From Cynocephalus volans (lineage: Eukaryota; Chordata; Mammalia; Dermoptera; Cynocephalidae): a DNA stretch of 64,000 nt. The notes under the pieces are model-generated. The model made no database searches. It was not told the DNA's origin and saw only the letters and a program-made list of their open reading frames with translations. The stretch is taken from contig NC_084478.1 in assembly GCF_027409185.1 (NCBI RefSeq), positions 79,591,624 through 79,655,623 on the forward strand, in the 5' to 3' direction. Both the position numbers and the translations under genes were made by a program. The stretch's first letter is position 1; each line of letters begins with the position of its first letter. Below, piece by piece: positions 1-11,335 of the stretch.

Positions 1-314
1 TGCCCTTTCTCTCCTGCCTCATCTTCCGCTGTACCTCCCTCTGCTCCAGCCATTCGAGTCCCCTGAACACACCACAACTCTGGCTCTTGGCCCATGCTGC
101 TGCTCCTGCCCCCAAATGCCCTCACTGCCACCCCATCTTGCTTTCCTGGAAGACTCCTTTCAATATTTCAAGACTTGATTCAAGAATTCCTCTTTCTGTG
201 CTGCCTTTCCTGAAGCACCTCTTCTCCCCTCCCAACCCATGGGTACAGCTGGCCATCCCTTCCTGTGTGCTCTGCTTTACCCGGTAAGGACTTTGGTCAC
301 CACTGTAGCAGCTC
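1..314. other. unassigned CT-rich intergenic DNA
   Basis: Pyrimidine-rich single-copy-looking sequence with no exon, repeat family or RNA gene that I can recognise. It lies downstream of TEX11. Confidence 0.4.
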
Positions 315-485
315 ACCTTTATTACCGTGTGCCAGGCATTGTACTGCGTGCTTTACGTGTACTAATTCACCTATTGCCAAAAAAAGCCCTAGAACGTAGC
401 CACTCTTATCATCCCCATTTTCCAGATGAAGAAAGTGAGGTACAAGGTGGTCGCGTGGCTAGTAAGTGGCCCCAATCACAGGCTG
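315..485 (+). repeat. MIR SINE fragment
   Basis: Degenerate match to the mammalian-wide MIR core: a 'gtgccaggcattgtactg' start, then 'atccccattttccagatga' and 'ctagtaagtggc'. This is an ancient tRNA-derived SINE shared by all mammals. It is not coding although open frames cross it. Confidence 0.75.
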
Positions 486-514
486 GCTGGCTGCAGTAGC
501 TGTGCTCTCAAGCA

Positions 515-690
515 CACTGGGCTGCCTGTCACTTTGCCTAGAACATTTTCTTGCCCTTGTCTCTTTGCTTCTGTCTCCCTCTCCTACACTCCTCTTTGAG
601 AGCAGAGACTATGTCATGTCCCTCTTCATATCCCCAGCAGTTAGTACAGTGTCTGTCACATAGTGGGTGCTTGGTAAAAGAGCTGTGCTA
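515..690 (+). repeat. L2 LINE 3' end fragment
   Basis: Carries the typical L2 3' phrases 'gagagcagagactatgtc', 'tccccagcagttagtacag' and 'cacatagtgggtgcttggta'. Ancient LINE remnant. Confidence 0.7.
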
Positions 691-1178
691 GTCTCGGCTC
701 AACCTTGGCGGCAAGCAGGTTGACTAGGGCCAAACCTGTGGTGAACATGAACTGTCTGGGTTCATTTTCGGTCAGCTTCCTTTCTGGAGTCCCTGCAGCT
801 TCCTCTGGGATCTTGCTCCATCATTCTGACTCCTCTCTTTCATCTCTGACTGCTTCCTCTCCTTTAGTTCTTTCCCCTTCTCTTCACTCTGTCTTCTCCC
901 TCAGGGCTGAGCCATCGACCTGCTCTGCTCCCCATTACTGACCATTATTTGTTCATTCAAAGTGTTGATCGAGCACCTGAAAGCTAAGGCCAGCCATCAC
1001 CTCACAAGGATGAAATTCAAAGACCCAAAAAAGATGAAAATGCCATGTCCCTGCTTCCTCTCCGACCCCACCCCTCCCTTTCCACAGCTCTTCCCCTGAC
1101 TCCAGCCCTGGCCCCATCACTCTCTTCCTCCACCCAGAAGTGACACCATTATCCTAGTCACTCACGCTCAAACCTTGG
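691..1178. other. unassigned intergenic DNA
   Basis: No gene or repeat family recognised. Short open frames here have no codon bias or homology that I can name. Confidence 0.35.
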
Positions 1179-1589
1179 TGTATTAGTCCGTTTTGTGTTG
1201 CTATGACAATACCTAAGACTGGGTGATTTATAAAGAAAAAGGACATTTATTGCTTACAGTTTCAGAAGTCCAAAGTCCATCTGCTGGTGGTGACAGTGAC
1301 CCAGGGGTCTCACATTGCAAGATGGTGGAAGCAGAGAGAGCAAAAGGCCGACTCCTCTCTTCTTTTAAAGCCCTCAGAACCACGCCCCTGACCACCATTA
1401 TTAATCCATTCACTACAGCATGGTCTTTCTATCCAATCACCTCTTCAAGGCTCCACCTTTCAATTACCATAATAGGATCTCCCACCCTCTTAATAGTGAC
1501 AGTGGGGGCTAAGTTTCTAATACATAAAACTTGGGGGACACAATTCAAGCTTCAGGGAGTTTTGGGGGGACATAATTCAATCCACTATA
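1179..1589 (-). mobile_element. MaLR solo LTR (MST/MLT1 type)
   Basis: Reads 'tgtattagtcc..ttgctatgac..ctgggtgatttataaag' on the plus strand, the reverse complement of a THE1/MST/MLT1-class LTR 3' end. The 5' end lies near 1589 (reverse of 'ggggggacataattcaatcc'). The flanks cttgg (1174-1178) and cctgg (1590-1594) look like a 5-bp target duplication with one change. No internal region is attached, so this is a solo LTR. Confidence 0.8.
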
Positions 1590-1739
1590 CCTGGTCTCTC
1601 TCCTTTGGTCATCACACCCAATCTCATACCAAAACTTGTTGATGTCTTTTCAACTGAGTTCTTTGTTGTCATTATCAGTGCCCTTGTCCTTGTAGTGTCA
1701 AGAGCTGCTGCTTGGTGACCACTTACTGATAGGCATTGT

Positions 1740-2015
1740 GCTTGGTACGGGAAAGACAATGGCAACTAAAACCAATACAGTCCTTTTTTCAAGGGGCCTA
1801 TAATCTGGTGGGGGGTGGGCAACAAAGAAGTAAATGACTGAATACGTCATTACACATTAGGGTAAATGTGAAGAAGGAAATACACAGGATGCAGTGATAG
1901 AGGCTACTGTAGTGAGGGGACCTGCTTAGAGAAGGTGCCCAGGGAAGGCTTCTGTGAGGAGGTGACATTCAGATTGAGACCTGTAAAATGAGCGGAACCA
2001 GCTTAGTGGGAGAAG
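1740..2015 (+). repeat. ancient interspersed repeat, family not assigned
   Basis: Contains phrases found repeatedly in this window and common in mammals: 'caaggggcctataatctggt', 'ggaaggcttctgtgaggagg' and 'gtgacattcagattgagac'. Related copies lie at 4495-4720, 8326-8640, 13770-15130 and 57640-58325. I cannot name the family safely. Confidence 0.55.
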
Positions 2016-2039
2016 GGACATAGGACGTGGGGGAGGAAA

Positions 2040-2575
2040 GTATTTATTTAACATCCTCCACTGGCTCTAATCTGCTTTTCCAGCATTACCTCCTGATATT
2101 TCTCCAAACTAATCTAGACTTCTTGCCTTTTTACCTGTGAGCAAGACCTCTGTCTGGAGTGTTTCCAGTCCCCATGTTTATTTAATAAAACCCTTCAAGC
2201 TCCAGCGCAAATGTCACCTTCCATGATAATGTCACTGATCACTCCAGAAGAGCTGTCCCCTCCCCTCCTTTGGCACCACTCTAGCAGTTTATACTGAACT
2301 CACTTTTTTTTTTTTTAAAGATGACCGGTAAGGGGATCCGAACCCGTGGCCTTGGTGTTATCGGCACCACTCTCTCCCAAGTGAGCCACGGGCTGGCCCT
2401 GACACTCTGTTCTTCTTTGCATGGTAGCTATTTGTCCATAATATAATTCTCTAACTAGACAAAAAGCTTCTAGAAGGCTGGGGTTGCTTCTGGTGTATCT
2501 TTCTATACCTCGCAGCTACTAATACAAGCCTTGCACATGACAGATGCTCAATAAGTGATTGCTGAATGACTTTCT
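2040..2575 (+). repeat. L2 LINE fragment, split by a SINE
   Basis: An L2-type 3' region ('tgtcactgatcactccagaa', then 'gacagatgctcaataagtg') is interrupted at 2306-2399 by a minus-strand SINE. The two halves read on from each other, so the SINE is the younger event. Confidence 0.65.
2306..2399 (-). mobile_element. tRNA-Ile-derived SINE, head/tail hybrid
   Basis: A poly(T) run followed by 'aaagatgaccggtaagggga' and ending 'gagccacgggctggccc'. The 3' part is from the second half of the dimeric SINE and the rest is from the first half, so it is a shortened dimer. It is inserted in an L2 fragment. Confidence 0.8.
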
Positions 2576-3775
2576 CCTTTATGGGTCTTTCTGTCTTATT
2601 CTAAAACATAAGGAAGTTGGACAGACAATCTCTAAGGCCTCTCCCAGCTCTAAAACTTGTTGATGATAATATTGTAGAATTCTGAAGGGCAGGTACTATG
2701 CTGAATCCCTCACAAAAAGACAGTTCATGCCTTTTGTGAATTTGCAGTTAAAAATCCAACCAGCGATGCAGATCACATAAAAGACTTAAATAGAGCTGCC
2801 AAAGAACATGGCACATGAGTATATTCGGCTTATACACGATCAAACATTCCACGCAGACAGGCTCCGTGCCTGCTGTGAGGAAGCCAAGGACCCCTGGGAC
2901 ATGCATGGACTGCGACCGAGAGAGGCTGTCCTTTACCAGCTGGACAGAGGGGTCGGATTCCAGGACAGCGTGACAAAATAGAAAACTTTGGGATGGAATC
3001 ACTTCTTTCAGTTGGACAAAGCAATGGTGCTAGGTCAACACGGGAATGGAGGTGCCCAAAGTACCACTAGATGCGTCCTAAGGAGAGCTGGGGCGCCTCA
3101 CGGTGGCTCCTGCTAGGAGTTACTTGAGATGAGTGGGAGGGGGCTGTGGGCGAGGCACGCAGAGTGAGCCCCCCAGCCAGGAGGAGCCAAAACTGCCCCA
3201 GTGCCCTGCAGGGAGCGGAGTGCCGGTTTGTCTTTTTGTCACAGCAATTGCTGACTGTGTTTGTTAGATTACATGTAAGCTTTTCAACTTTCACCTTTTC
3301 TTGAAGAACAAAGGTTTGCAAACTACCTCTCTATTCTGGCTTATCAGAGAGGGCTGGGGTGTTCCTATGCAGAACGAAGGGGGAAATGCCAAAATAGAAA
3401 AAAGGAAAGAAATCAGGAGGTAAAGGTAAAAAGGTCCCGCTGATAAGTAGAGGAGGGAAAGGAGGAGACAACAAAAGCACTCTGCAGGGTCTGCTAGAGT
3501 TCACCCCGCTCAGGGTGAATTGGGGCATTCTAGAGAAGAAATAACGAGAAACAATAGAGAAAGTAAAGGGGAATAAAACCAGTCAAGACTATGAGTAGAA
3601 GACTGCAGAACAGAAAAGAAGGGAAAGCCCCCGTGTCACTAGCGCTGCCCTATAGTTGGCAGGAAGCCTTTCCAGGAGGTGGGCAAAGCAGATCTGCTGG
3701 AGAAAGAGGGAATGAGAAAGGGGATGTCAAGATTTAGTAGGTACAGGTAACCCTGCCAGACAGCAAGAGTGGAAT
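2576..3775. other. unassigned intergenic DNA
   Basis: No gene, RNA or repeat family recognised across this stretch. The open frames on both strands (for example 2748-3002 and 3067-3321, minus) lack recognisable domains or splice context. Confidence 0.35.
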
Positions 3776-4015
3776 GACAATAGCAAACATTAAAAAACAC
3801 CTACCGTGTGTCAGGTATCACTCTACGCTTTGTGCGTATTTACTCATTTTGTCTGCAACAAATCTGTGATGATGGTCATGGGCATCTTACAGACGAGACT
3901 GAGGCCTAGAGAGGTTAAGTAACTTGCCCGACCTCCTACAGCTTGTAAGTGGGAGAGCAAGGATTTGAACCCGGGCAGTTTGGTTCCAGGGTGTATGCCT
4001 GTGCTATGCTGCCTT
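3776..4015 (+). repeat. MIR SINE, nearly full length
   Basis: Good MIR match: 'ctaccgtgtgtcaggtatc', 'cttacagacgagactgaggc', 'agagaggttaagtaacttgc' and 'ggatttgaacccgggcag' in order. This is the longest MIR in the window. Confidence 0.85.
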
Positions 4016-4019
4016 GTCT

Positions 4020-4490
4020 AGTTCTTGAAAGAGTAGCCTACGGTCCGCTTCCACTTTCCATCTTGTTATTTCTTTGTAGTCTGGCTTTTGGCCTCACCAC
4101 TCCACTGAAATTTTGCTCTTGAAAGTCAATATGACTCCCAAATAACCAGATCTTATACCTTTGCAGACCTCATACTCATCACCCTTGCTGCCATATTTGA
4201 CACGCAATTACCCTCTCCTTGAAACTTTCGCCTTGGCTGCAGTGACACTACCTTCTTGGTTTTTCTACATCTCTCTGATCTCTCCTTCCCCCTTCAATGT
4301 TTGTTAAAGTTGTTCTTGGCCCTCCTCTCTCTGCCTTCAATTCATTGGAGAGTTCCTGGCTTCAAGACTCCCAAAACATTCTCCCCACCCAGACTTGAAA
4401 CTTTTGCAGCATCTCTGAGCATGTTTCCGTAACAGTCCTCACATTCATCTTCATTGTTTTCACGGCTGTCACCCCAGTTTAATTCTTCAT
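4020..4490 (+). repeat. L2-like LINE fragment
   Basis: Carries 'ctcaccactccactgaaat', 'catatttgacacgcaatta' and 'cttggctgcagtgacacta' in the order seen in a common ancient mammalian LINE. It is too decayed for frame analysis, so the family call is tentative. Confidence 0.5.
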
Positions 4491-4494
4491 TATT

Positions 4495-4720
4495 TTCATT
4501 CATTCAACAAACTCATAATTCTATGTGTCGGGCCCTGGGGATACAATAGAGCAAAACAGATATGGCCTCTGCTCTTTTAGAGCTTACTGTCTCACAGGTA
4601 GTCAGACACTGAACAAATAATCACACAGATAAATACATATTTACAAACTGATAAGTGCTGTTAAGGAAAAGTATGGGACTCTATAGAAGATTGACATAGG
4701 GAAATTATGATGGCTTCCAA
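4495..4720 (+). repeat. ancient interspersed repeat, family not assigned
   Basis: 'cattcattcaacaaactcat', 'gggccctggggatacaatag' and 'agagcttactgtctcacag' belong to the same repeat type as 8326-8640 and 57640-58325. Confidence 0.55.
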
Positions 4721-4729
4721 ATTAGTCTA

Positions 4730-5500
4730 ATTTCCTGTATACTCTCCCTTCTCCAATCCAATTTACCTCCTGTTGCCCAGATTAAAATTCCTAGGGCCCA
4801 TTTCTGATTCTGCCACTCCCCAGCTCAAATTCCTTCAATAGCTTACTCAATAAAGTCTGAACTCTTTAGCCAGATATTTGAGATCCTCCATACTCTGGTT
4901 CCAACCTACCTTTTTAACCTTTTTCCACTATTCCTCTTTAAGCACTATATGCTACAAATATACTGAACATGCACTGTCCTTCATACAGAAAGACTACATG
5001 TCTTTGCCATGCTGTTTATTTTGCCTGGAATAATATTTTCCTTTCATTCCTTATGTCCAAATCCTATATATTTTTATTTTATTTATTCATTTTTTTAAAA
5101 AGATGACCGGTAAGGGGATCTTAACCCTTGACTTGGTGTTAGCACCACGCTCACCCAATGAGCCAACCGGCCATCCCTATATGGGATCCGAACCCGGGGC
5201 CTTGGTGTTATCAGCACCGCACTCTCCCGAGTGAGCCACGGGCCGGCCCCAAATCCTATATATTTTTTAAAGCCCAGGTCAACCTCCACAGAGCATTTCC
5301 TGATTCCTTCCCTCAGAATCTCAGTACTTTCTCCCATCTTCATTGCACTCATCTTCTATCTTTAATGTTGTAATAACTCTAATACAATAAATGTAAGCCT
5401 AACCTCTTCCCCTATCAGACTTTAAACTCTTTGAGGTCAGGATTTGGGTCTAAACTACATTCATTGGCTGGATGGACAGATGAATGAATGGACAAAAGAA
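4730..5500 (+). repeat. L2 LINE fragment, split by a dimeric SINE
   Basis: L2-type sequence such as 'ctgaactctttagccagat' and 'catttcctgattccttccc', ending 'aactctttgaggtcaggat'. It is interrupted cleanly by the SINE at 5076-5250, whose duplication is made of L2 sequence. Confidence 0.65.
5076..5250 (-). mobile_element. dimeric tRNA-Ile-derived SINE
   Basis: Two tRNA-like halves in tandem, read on the minus strand: a first half with 'gtggctcactcgggagagtg' and a second with 'ggccggttggctcat', then an A-rich tail. It is flanked by a long duplication, 'aaatcctatatattttt' at 5059-5075 and 5251-5267, which proves retroposition and fixes both ends. Confidence 0.92.
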
Positions 5501-5519
5501 TGTATGAATGAATGAATGA

Positions 5520-6230
5520 ACAATAGTTGGGGGCTTCTTGATTGACAATGAGGAGAGGGCTGCAAGTATGCAAACATAACACGACTATTGTCTTTGATCA
5601 TGTATTTCCATTGCCATTTAACAGAGAGATGTGGGAAAGCTATCAAATCAAACACATGTTGCCCATTTCCACCTTCCTCCACCTCTTATTCTAATAGGTG
5701 TCCCTCCTGTAGGCATGAGCGGCCTCACCAAAGGAGACATGGAAATCATCTCCAAGGACTATGAAGTTGTGGGCAGAAAATTCAAGGACTTGGGGGACCA
5801 GGTGGTGTTTACTTTTCTCCTTACAAAAGAAAACTGGTACTTTGGAATTGAAAAGAATATATGGAAGATGAAATGGCTGCCTCTAGAGATGGAATTTTTG
5901 AATAGGATCTGTTTTGTCTGGACCATGGTTTAAAATACTGGATTGCTGGGCTTGGCTAAGGACAGAGTTCTCTGTGACAATTGGGGAAAATGTGTTTACC
6001 AATAGCCTTGCTGATCTGATGAAAAGAACTTTAAATTGAAAATGGAGGAGAAAGGACAAAAATGCCCTGATAATACTATAAAATCAATTGCTATGGATGA
6101 TATCAGATATAACAGCAAGAACAGCACCGGGGTAGGTGCCCATTAAGTCACAGAAGAATATATCTGGGAAAAGAGTCATAAATAGAACTTCCAGCTTCAG
6201 CTGTTTCCATATCACTACACAGCACATGCA
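5520..6230. other. unassigned DNA with a 100-codon open frame
   Basis: A plus-strand open frame (5631-5933) has a rather protein-like centre, KGDMEIISKDYEVVGRKFKD, after an internal Met. I cannot match it to a family, and no poly(A), splice pair or repeat boundary explains it. It may be a decayed gene fragment or chance. Confidence 0.3.
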
Positions 6231-6310
6231 TTAGGTTGAACCATATGAAATTGCCAATATCCATCTGTTTTTGACCCACAAAAATGGTAACTTCATATCG
6301 TTCAACCTAA
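6231..6310. mobile_element. 80-bp mariner MITE (MADE-like)
   Basis: Starts 'ttaggttgaaccatatgaaa' and ends 'cttcatatcgttcaaccta(a)', so the terminal repeats are inverted and nearly fill the element. The right flank begins TA as expected for a TA-targeting mariner. Length and layout equal human MADE1, but the internal bases differ. Non-autonomous, with no coding capacity; the transcript would fold into a hairpin. Confidence 0.75.
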
Positions 6311-6411
6311 TATTATAAAGTGATCTTGAAATTTTAAATCAAGGTAATAAATGCCAGCTAAGATTTGGGGGACTGAAACTTACAATTGGAATCTGGCATT
6401 AGAAGAAGCAT

Positions 6412-6636
6412 TTTAAAGGCTGAACATCCCAAATCTGAAAATCTGAAATCTGGAGTGCTCCAAAATCTGAAACATTTTGAGCACCATCATGACACTCAAA
6501 GGAAATGCTCATTGGAGCATTCTGGATTTTAGGATTTGGGATGCTCAGCTGGTAAGTATAATGCAAATATTCCAAAACCTGAAATCCGAAACACTTCTGG
6601 TCCCAAGCATTTTGGATAAGGGATACTCAACCTGTA
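6412..6636 (-). mobile_element. Tigger-type DNA transposon remnant (MER2-like)
   Basis: The ends are inverted copies: 'ggctgaacatcccaaatctg' on the left and 'ggataagggatactcaacct' on the right. Between them are repeated 'ccaaaatctgaaac'-like blocks typical of the MER2 group. It is internally deleted and has no transposase. The strand is nominal because the element is near-symmetric. Confidence 0.7.
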
Positions 6637-6753
6637 TTAAGGAGAAGGTGACCTTTAGAATGGAAGGTGACATTGTGTGCTATATGCATAGACTCCACAA
6701 AGGTGAGGACAAAGCCCTCTACAGACTTTTGGTGAAGTTGAAACGAGAAAGGG

Positions 6754-6901
6754 GGCCGGCCCCGTGGCTCACTCGGGAGAGTGCGGCGCTGGGAGCGCAG
6801 CAGTGCTCCCGCGGCGGGTTCGGATCCCATACAGGGATGGCCGGTGCGCTCACTGGCTGAGCGCGGTGTGGCCGGTCACGAAAAAGGGAAAAAAAAAAAA
6901 A
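6754..6901 (+). mobile_element. GC-rich dimeric SINE
   Basis: Begins 'ggccggccccgtggctcact', includes 'gagtgcggcgctgggagcgc', continues into the 'atggccggtgcgctcactgg' half and ends with 'ggtcacgaaaaaggg' plus poly(A). This is the GC-rich subfamily, distinct from the plain tRNA-Ile-like monomers. Confidence 0.88.
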
Positions 6902-8325
6902 GGTAGAAAGAAGATCATCTGACCAAGGATGAATATAAAACAGTAACGTGGAACTGCCAAAATCGTGTCAGGAAGGCCTGACCCCAATTAGCTAATTCTA
7001 GAAGTAAGAAAAAGAGGCTGATTACAGCTTTCTGTCAATCAAGAAACAAATCAGGGAAGCCTTAAAATCCACATATTGGGGCAAACAGTATGTTTTGTTT
7101 TAATTATAATTAGTTTTTTAAAAATTATAAAAGCACATGTAAAAAAATTCCAATAGTATCACAGGGTTTAAAATGAAAAATAAAATGGCGTAGTGCTTAC
7201 CAGACAACAAAGATAAAGGCTCTTTAATGGCTACTTTGCTTTGTTCTTTAACGCCATCCAAACTCTGTCCATTAGACTAGAAAGGGTCAAGGAGACACTA
7301 GCAAGAAGTAACCGAGGATCATGGTAAATAGGAAAATTGTAAAGAAAGCACCAAGGTACCTTAAGTGATTCTGAGTCTCTTGGCCTAGACAACTTATCCG
7401 TCAGGATGTTGAGAGAACCTGTAGATGAGATAACTGAACCAGTGTTTGTAACCTACGGGGAATCATGGAGAATAAGAGATGCTGGAAGCCTAGGGAGGGA
7501 TATATGCTCTTTTTTTTTTTTTTTTTTTAAAGGGAAGAAGATTAATTTCATCTTAATCCAAGGCAAGTTTCTAGAATACATTATTGGAAGGGATGGCTTG
7601 CATAAGAGTCCTTAGAAGGGAGCTAGTGACCACAAAGAGTTTATAAAACCCTTTACCTAAGAATAATTCAAGACAAAGCTCATTTTCTTTTCTGAAATGA
7701 GCTTAGTAAAATCAACTTAAATGGGTAAAGCTTAGAAAATGAGTAAAGCAGAGGAATGTAACAGACATAGTGTAGCTGCGTCCCAGCAAGGCATTGACAA
7801 TGTCACTCATGATAGCCTTGTGAAAAGCTTGGGAAAATGTAGATAGTACAACTATTGAGCAGGCAAATGATCATCATTAATTGAATGGGTCAATGTTTAA
7901 GTTACTTATATACGAGTTTATTACCTGTTGTCTCTCTTTGAAGGAGAGACCGTCCTCTATTTTGTTCATCCCCAGTACCTGTAACAGTGCCCAGTCCATA
8001 GATGAAAGTGCTTAGGAAATATTTGTTGCATGAATGAATGAACCTGGAAGTAGGACTGCAAAGCATGTTGCCAAACTCTGTCTGAGCCCTCTCCTATTCA
8101 GTATATTTTATCATTTATTTGGTTGAAAACATTAGCTGGCATGCTGACCAAATATGCAGATAATGTGAGCCTGAGAGGGATAACAAACAATAAGGATCAA
8201 CTCTGTATCTAAAAAGATCCACTGGCAAGAGCAATTTAATAGTGATTAATTCAATTAGATTAAAAAAACTGGAAGTACAAGCAGTGACATTAATTAATAG
8301 CAGTATGTGTGGAAAAATACTTAGA
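6902..8325. other. unassigned intergenic DNA
   Basis: AT-rich, with a T-run at 7510-7528 that looks like an old retroposon tail. No element body, gene or RNA could be assigned. Confidence 0.35.
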
Positions 8326-8640
8326 AGTTTTCATTCATTCTTTCAACAAATATTTATTGTAAATGCCAGAAAGGCTTGACACTGGGAATATGCAATGGTA
8401 AGGAAAACACACTGTCTGCCCTCGTGGAGCTTAAAGACTACTGGGGGAAGCAGATATTAATCAAATTATTCCACAAACATATGTTTACAAACTGTGAGGA
8501 ATAAATGGAGTGCTAAGAGAGCATATAACGAAAGAACCTGACCTAGTCAGGGAAGGTTTCTCTGAGGAACTGACACATGAGCTGACTTCTCAAAGACAAG
8601 TAGGAGTAAACTAAGGTGAAGGGAGGGGAGAGTAAACCAT
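8326..8640 (+). repeat. ancient interspersed repeat, family not assigned
   Basis: 'cattcattctttcaacaaat', 'cctcgtggagcttaaagact' and 'ggaaggtttctctgaggaac' in the same order as at 57640-58325. Confidence 0.6.
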
Positions 8641-9355
8641 AAATGCAGTGAGTCAACAATATGAAGCACCCGCTTAAATGCTCATGTGGTCCCCTTCCCT
8701 TCTCCTTGGCGGGGGTTGGGGTCAGGGTCAGGGCTGGGCTTGGGGCTCGGTTAGGGACTCAGCACGCATGCTCTCTAGGCTGGAGGCTCAGCTGATGACT
8801 TGGCCAGAGTATTTGCTGGGGCTTGGGCCAAAGAGACCGCACACATGTCAGGGAGATTGGGATTACACAGAGAGAGTGAGCAAGTAAGTGAATATTTGAG
8901 GTTAATGAGAGTCAGGCTTCTCAATTTTGGAAAAAAGAATTACAGATATGCAAAGGGGGGAAAGCTAGAAAAAGCCCACTGGTGTTGGATTGAAAATGGA
9001 GGTATGAACTCAGTTATATGTGTATGTGTGTGTATAGACATATGGCTATGCATGTATTTCTGTATAAGTATATACACATACATGTTTTTTCCTAGCTCTA
9101 TTGATTAGACCTAGAAACAGTGGCACCCCAGTAACAATGAGTATACCTAGGACCCAGATCTTGGGCACTAACTACCATTCTCCATTAAAAGGAGCCAGGG
9201 CTCCTTGGAGAAATGACTGATTCCAGGGCTGAGGCAGGGAAAGTCCAAGATGGACTTGGAGCATTTTATTGTGCCACAAAATAAGGAAGTGCCCAAAGAA
9301 TGATGGGGACATGTCAAAAGGGTGTAGGAGCCAGCTTTGGGCAGCACAATAACAA
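8641..9355. other. unassigned intergenic DNA
   Basis: No gene or named repeat seen. It includes a short purine/G-rich tract (8700-8760) and a (TG/TA)-rich patch near 9015-9080. Confidence 0.35.
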
Positions 9356-9359
9356 CACG

Positions 9360-9448
9360 AGCTGGCTGGTTGGCTCAGTTGGTTAGAGTGCGGTGTTGTA
9401 ACACCAAGGTCAAGGGTTCAGATCCCTGTAACGGCCAGCTGCCAAAAA
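9360..9448 (+). mobile_element. tRNA-Ile-derived SINE, monomer
   Basis: 'gctggctggttggctcagtt' then 'ggttagagtgcggtg' (A box), 'aagggttcagatccc' (B box) and an A-rich tail. Internal pol III promoter boxes are conserved. Confidence 0.88.
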
Positions 9449-9539
9449 AATAAATAGTAACAATAGTGGATTATAACCCATTAAATAAAATAGGAATCCA
9501 TTATTTTGCTTTGTACTAAAATGTATTTTTAAAACATGA

Positions 9540-10405
9540 ATAATTAAGTAAGTGGGGGAGGAGAAAACGCTCTACCTTAGCAACACCGACTAATAAATGA
9601 AGAGGGAATGATGGAAACAGAAAAATCAACATTTAGTAACCATCACAGTAAAAATGGGTTCAGGCAAGAATCATCAATGGATGTTAAAACTAGTAGGTGA
9701 AAGTTTAATGAGGAACAGGATATTTATTTAATCCCAAAGTATCTTCCACCAAGTAATTCATAATTACTTATTAATTACTGAGCACAAAATGTTTATCAAT
9801 GAACCTGCGGAAATTTGGCAGACACCATCTTAACTTTCACCAGTAATAGGGCAAATTGACATTGTGTGCCTGCCCAAAATGCGTAAATTAAATCTAATAA
9901 TTAGGAAACATCAGACCCACCTAAGTTGAGGTTCATGCTTCAGAGTAATTAGCACGTACTCTTCAAAAATGTCAAGCTCGTGAAAGATAAGCAAAGGCTG
10001 AGGAATCATTTCAGTTTGCAGGAGATGAAAGACACGATGACTAAATGCAATTTATGATCCTGAAGTTATAAAGCCCTTTATTAGGACAACTAGTGAAATT
10101 TGAATGGAGTTTGTGGATTAGATGGTAGAACCGTATCATTGTTAATTTCCGAATTTTGATGGTTGTACTGTGGTTATGTAGGAGTATACTTGTTTATATG
10201 AAATACACACTGAAGTATTAAGGTGTAGTGGGGCAAATGTCTGCAAATTAATCTCAACTAGTTCAGAAAGAAACAGGGACTAGCAAGGCAACGTGGTAAA
10301 ATGCTAACGAATATGGAAGCTGAGTGAAGGGTGCCTGGCAATTCTTTGTGCTTACTTTGCAACTTTTCAAGTATGAAACGATTTCAAAATCAAAAGTTAA
10401 AAAAA
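9540..10405 (+). repeat. old L1 3' UTR fragment
   Basis: The clear part (10080 on) has 'gatggttgtactgtggttat', 'ctgaagtattaaggtgtag' and 'tttcaaaatcaaaagtta', the 3' end shared by old mammalian L1 subfamilies. The left limit is approximate. Confidence 0.6.
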
Positions 10406-11108
10406 TGTTAATACGAATCACCTGGGGGAAAAGCCACTGTGCCCTTACAATACACTAATGCCAATCTAGCCAGAATGAGGCTGCTTAACTCTGCATGAGT
10501 CAGGCCTCACTGGCACACGGGATTTGGCTCTTGGATGGTGAGGTGACCAGATCACATGGAGAACAGCTGAGAGGTCAGAAGGTATTTAGCCTGGAGCAGG
10601 AAAAGCCTGGAGGATAGGGAGGGGCCTGACTTCTGTCTTCAGTTCTCCAAAGGCGTATGGGACAGAGAAAACAGACTTGTTACGGGGAGACAGATTTCTG
10701 TTTAGTGTGAGGAATGGATTTTTACCAATTAGAGAGCAAACTAAGGTGAATTGAGCTATTTTGGGAGCTCCTGTCACAGAATACATTCTAATGGAGACTT
10801 GGTAACCAGTCTGAGGATATTAGAGAGAGATTTCATGAATCAGATAAATATTGGGCCCAAAGACCACTTCCAATGAAGTGGAAATATTGGACCCAAGTTC
10901 CTTCCAATGAAGAGACTATGATTCTGTTATGTTTAAGGTACTGGGAATTTGGGCACTTCAGAATAAAATGTAACCTATGTTGGACTGGGATGAATATTCC
11001 CTTTTGTTCACATGGGGCATAAACCATCTTGCTCCCACATGGGCTATTTCAATATAATCCTTAGCACTTTGGAAAATTCGTTTGTCTCCCAGAAATAAAC
11101 TGGTCACT
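10406..11108. other. unassigned DNA just downstream of TEX11
   Basis: No repeat or gene recognised with confidence. Because TEX11 is read on the minus strand, this lies beyond its predicted poly(A) site. Confidence 0.35.
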
Positions 11109-11128
11109 GAGTTAAATGTCAAAATGCT

Positions 11129-11134
11129 TTTATT
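11129..11134 (-). terminator. TEX11: TEX11 polyadenylation signal
   Basis: AATAAA on the minus strand, about 130 nt after the TEX11 stop codon. It is the first canonical signal downstream, giving a short 3' UTR of roughly 150 nt with cleavage expected near 11105-11115. Confidence 0.65.
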
Positions 11135-11263
11135 TTAGAATATTTCATTCAACAATGTGAAAATACGGCCTAAGGAAACAGAAACCAAAGCTAGAGAAAG
11201 TTTGACAATACATCTTCAACTTGCTGCGAGTCTGCCTGCTCGTATGCCTTGCTCTAGTAGTTG

Positions 11264-11335
11264 TCACTCTTCACGGAAAAGTGAGCCCTTATTTTTATCT
11301 AATGCTTCCATGAGCTCACTATACAGAACATTCAT
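11264..11335 (-). CDS. TEX11: TEX11 terminal coding exon
   Basis: The minus strand reads a strong acceptor (pyrimidine tract then ttttccag) immediately followed by ATGAATGTTC and 23 codons to TGA (stop 11266-11264). Its peptide begins MNVLYSELMEALDKNKG and ends FREE. Phase 0 matches the previous exon, which ends in a complete codon. This is the C-terminal tail of TEX11, a meiosis-specific TPR protein of the ZIP4/SPO22 group that promotes crossovers and synapsis in male germ cells. The 3' UTR continues to about 11110. The identity rests on the set of five exons rather than this short one alone. Confidence 0.85.
   Translation of the reverse strand: MNVLYSELMEALDKNKGSLFREE

Noticed and set aside
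8700-8760. Telomere-like or G-quadruplex array
   Set aside because: Only a few irregular 'gggtcagg' units; no sustained repeat.
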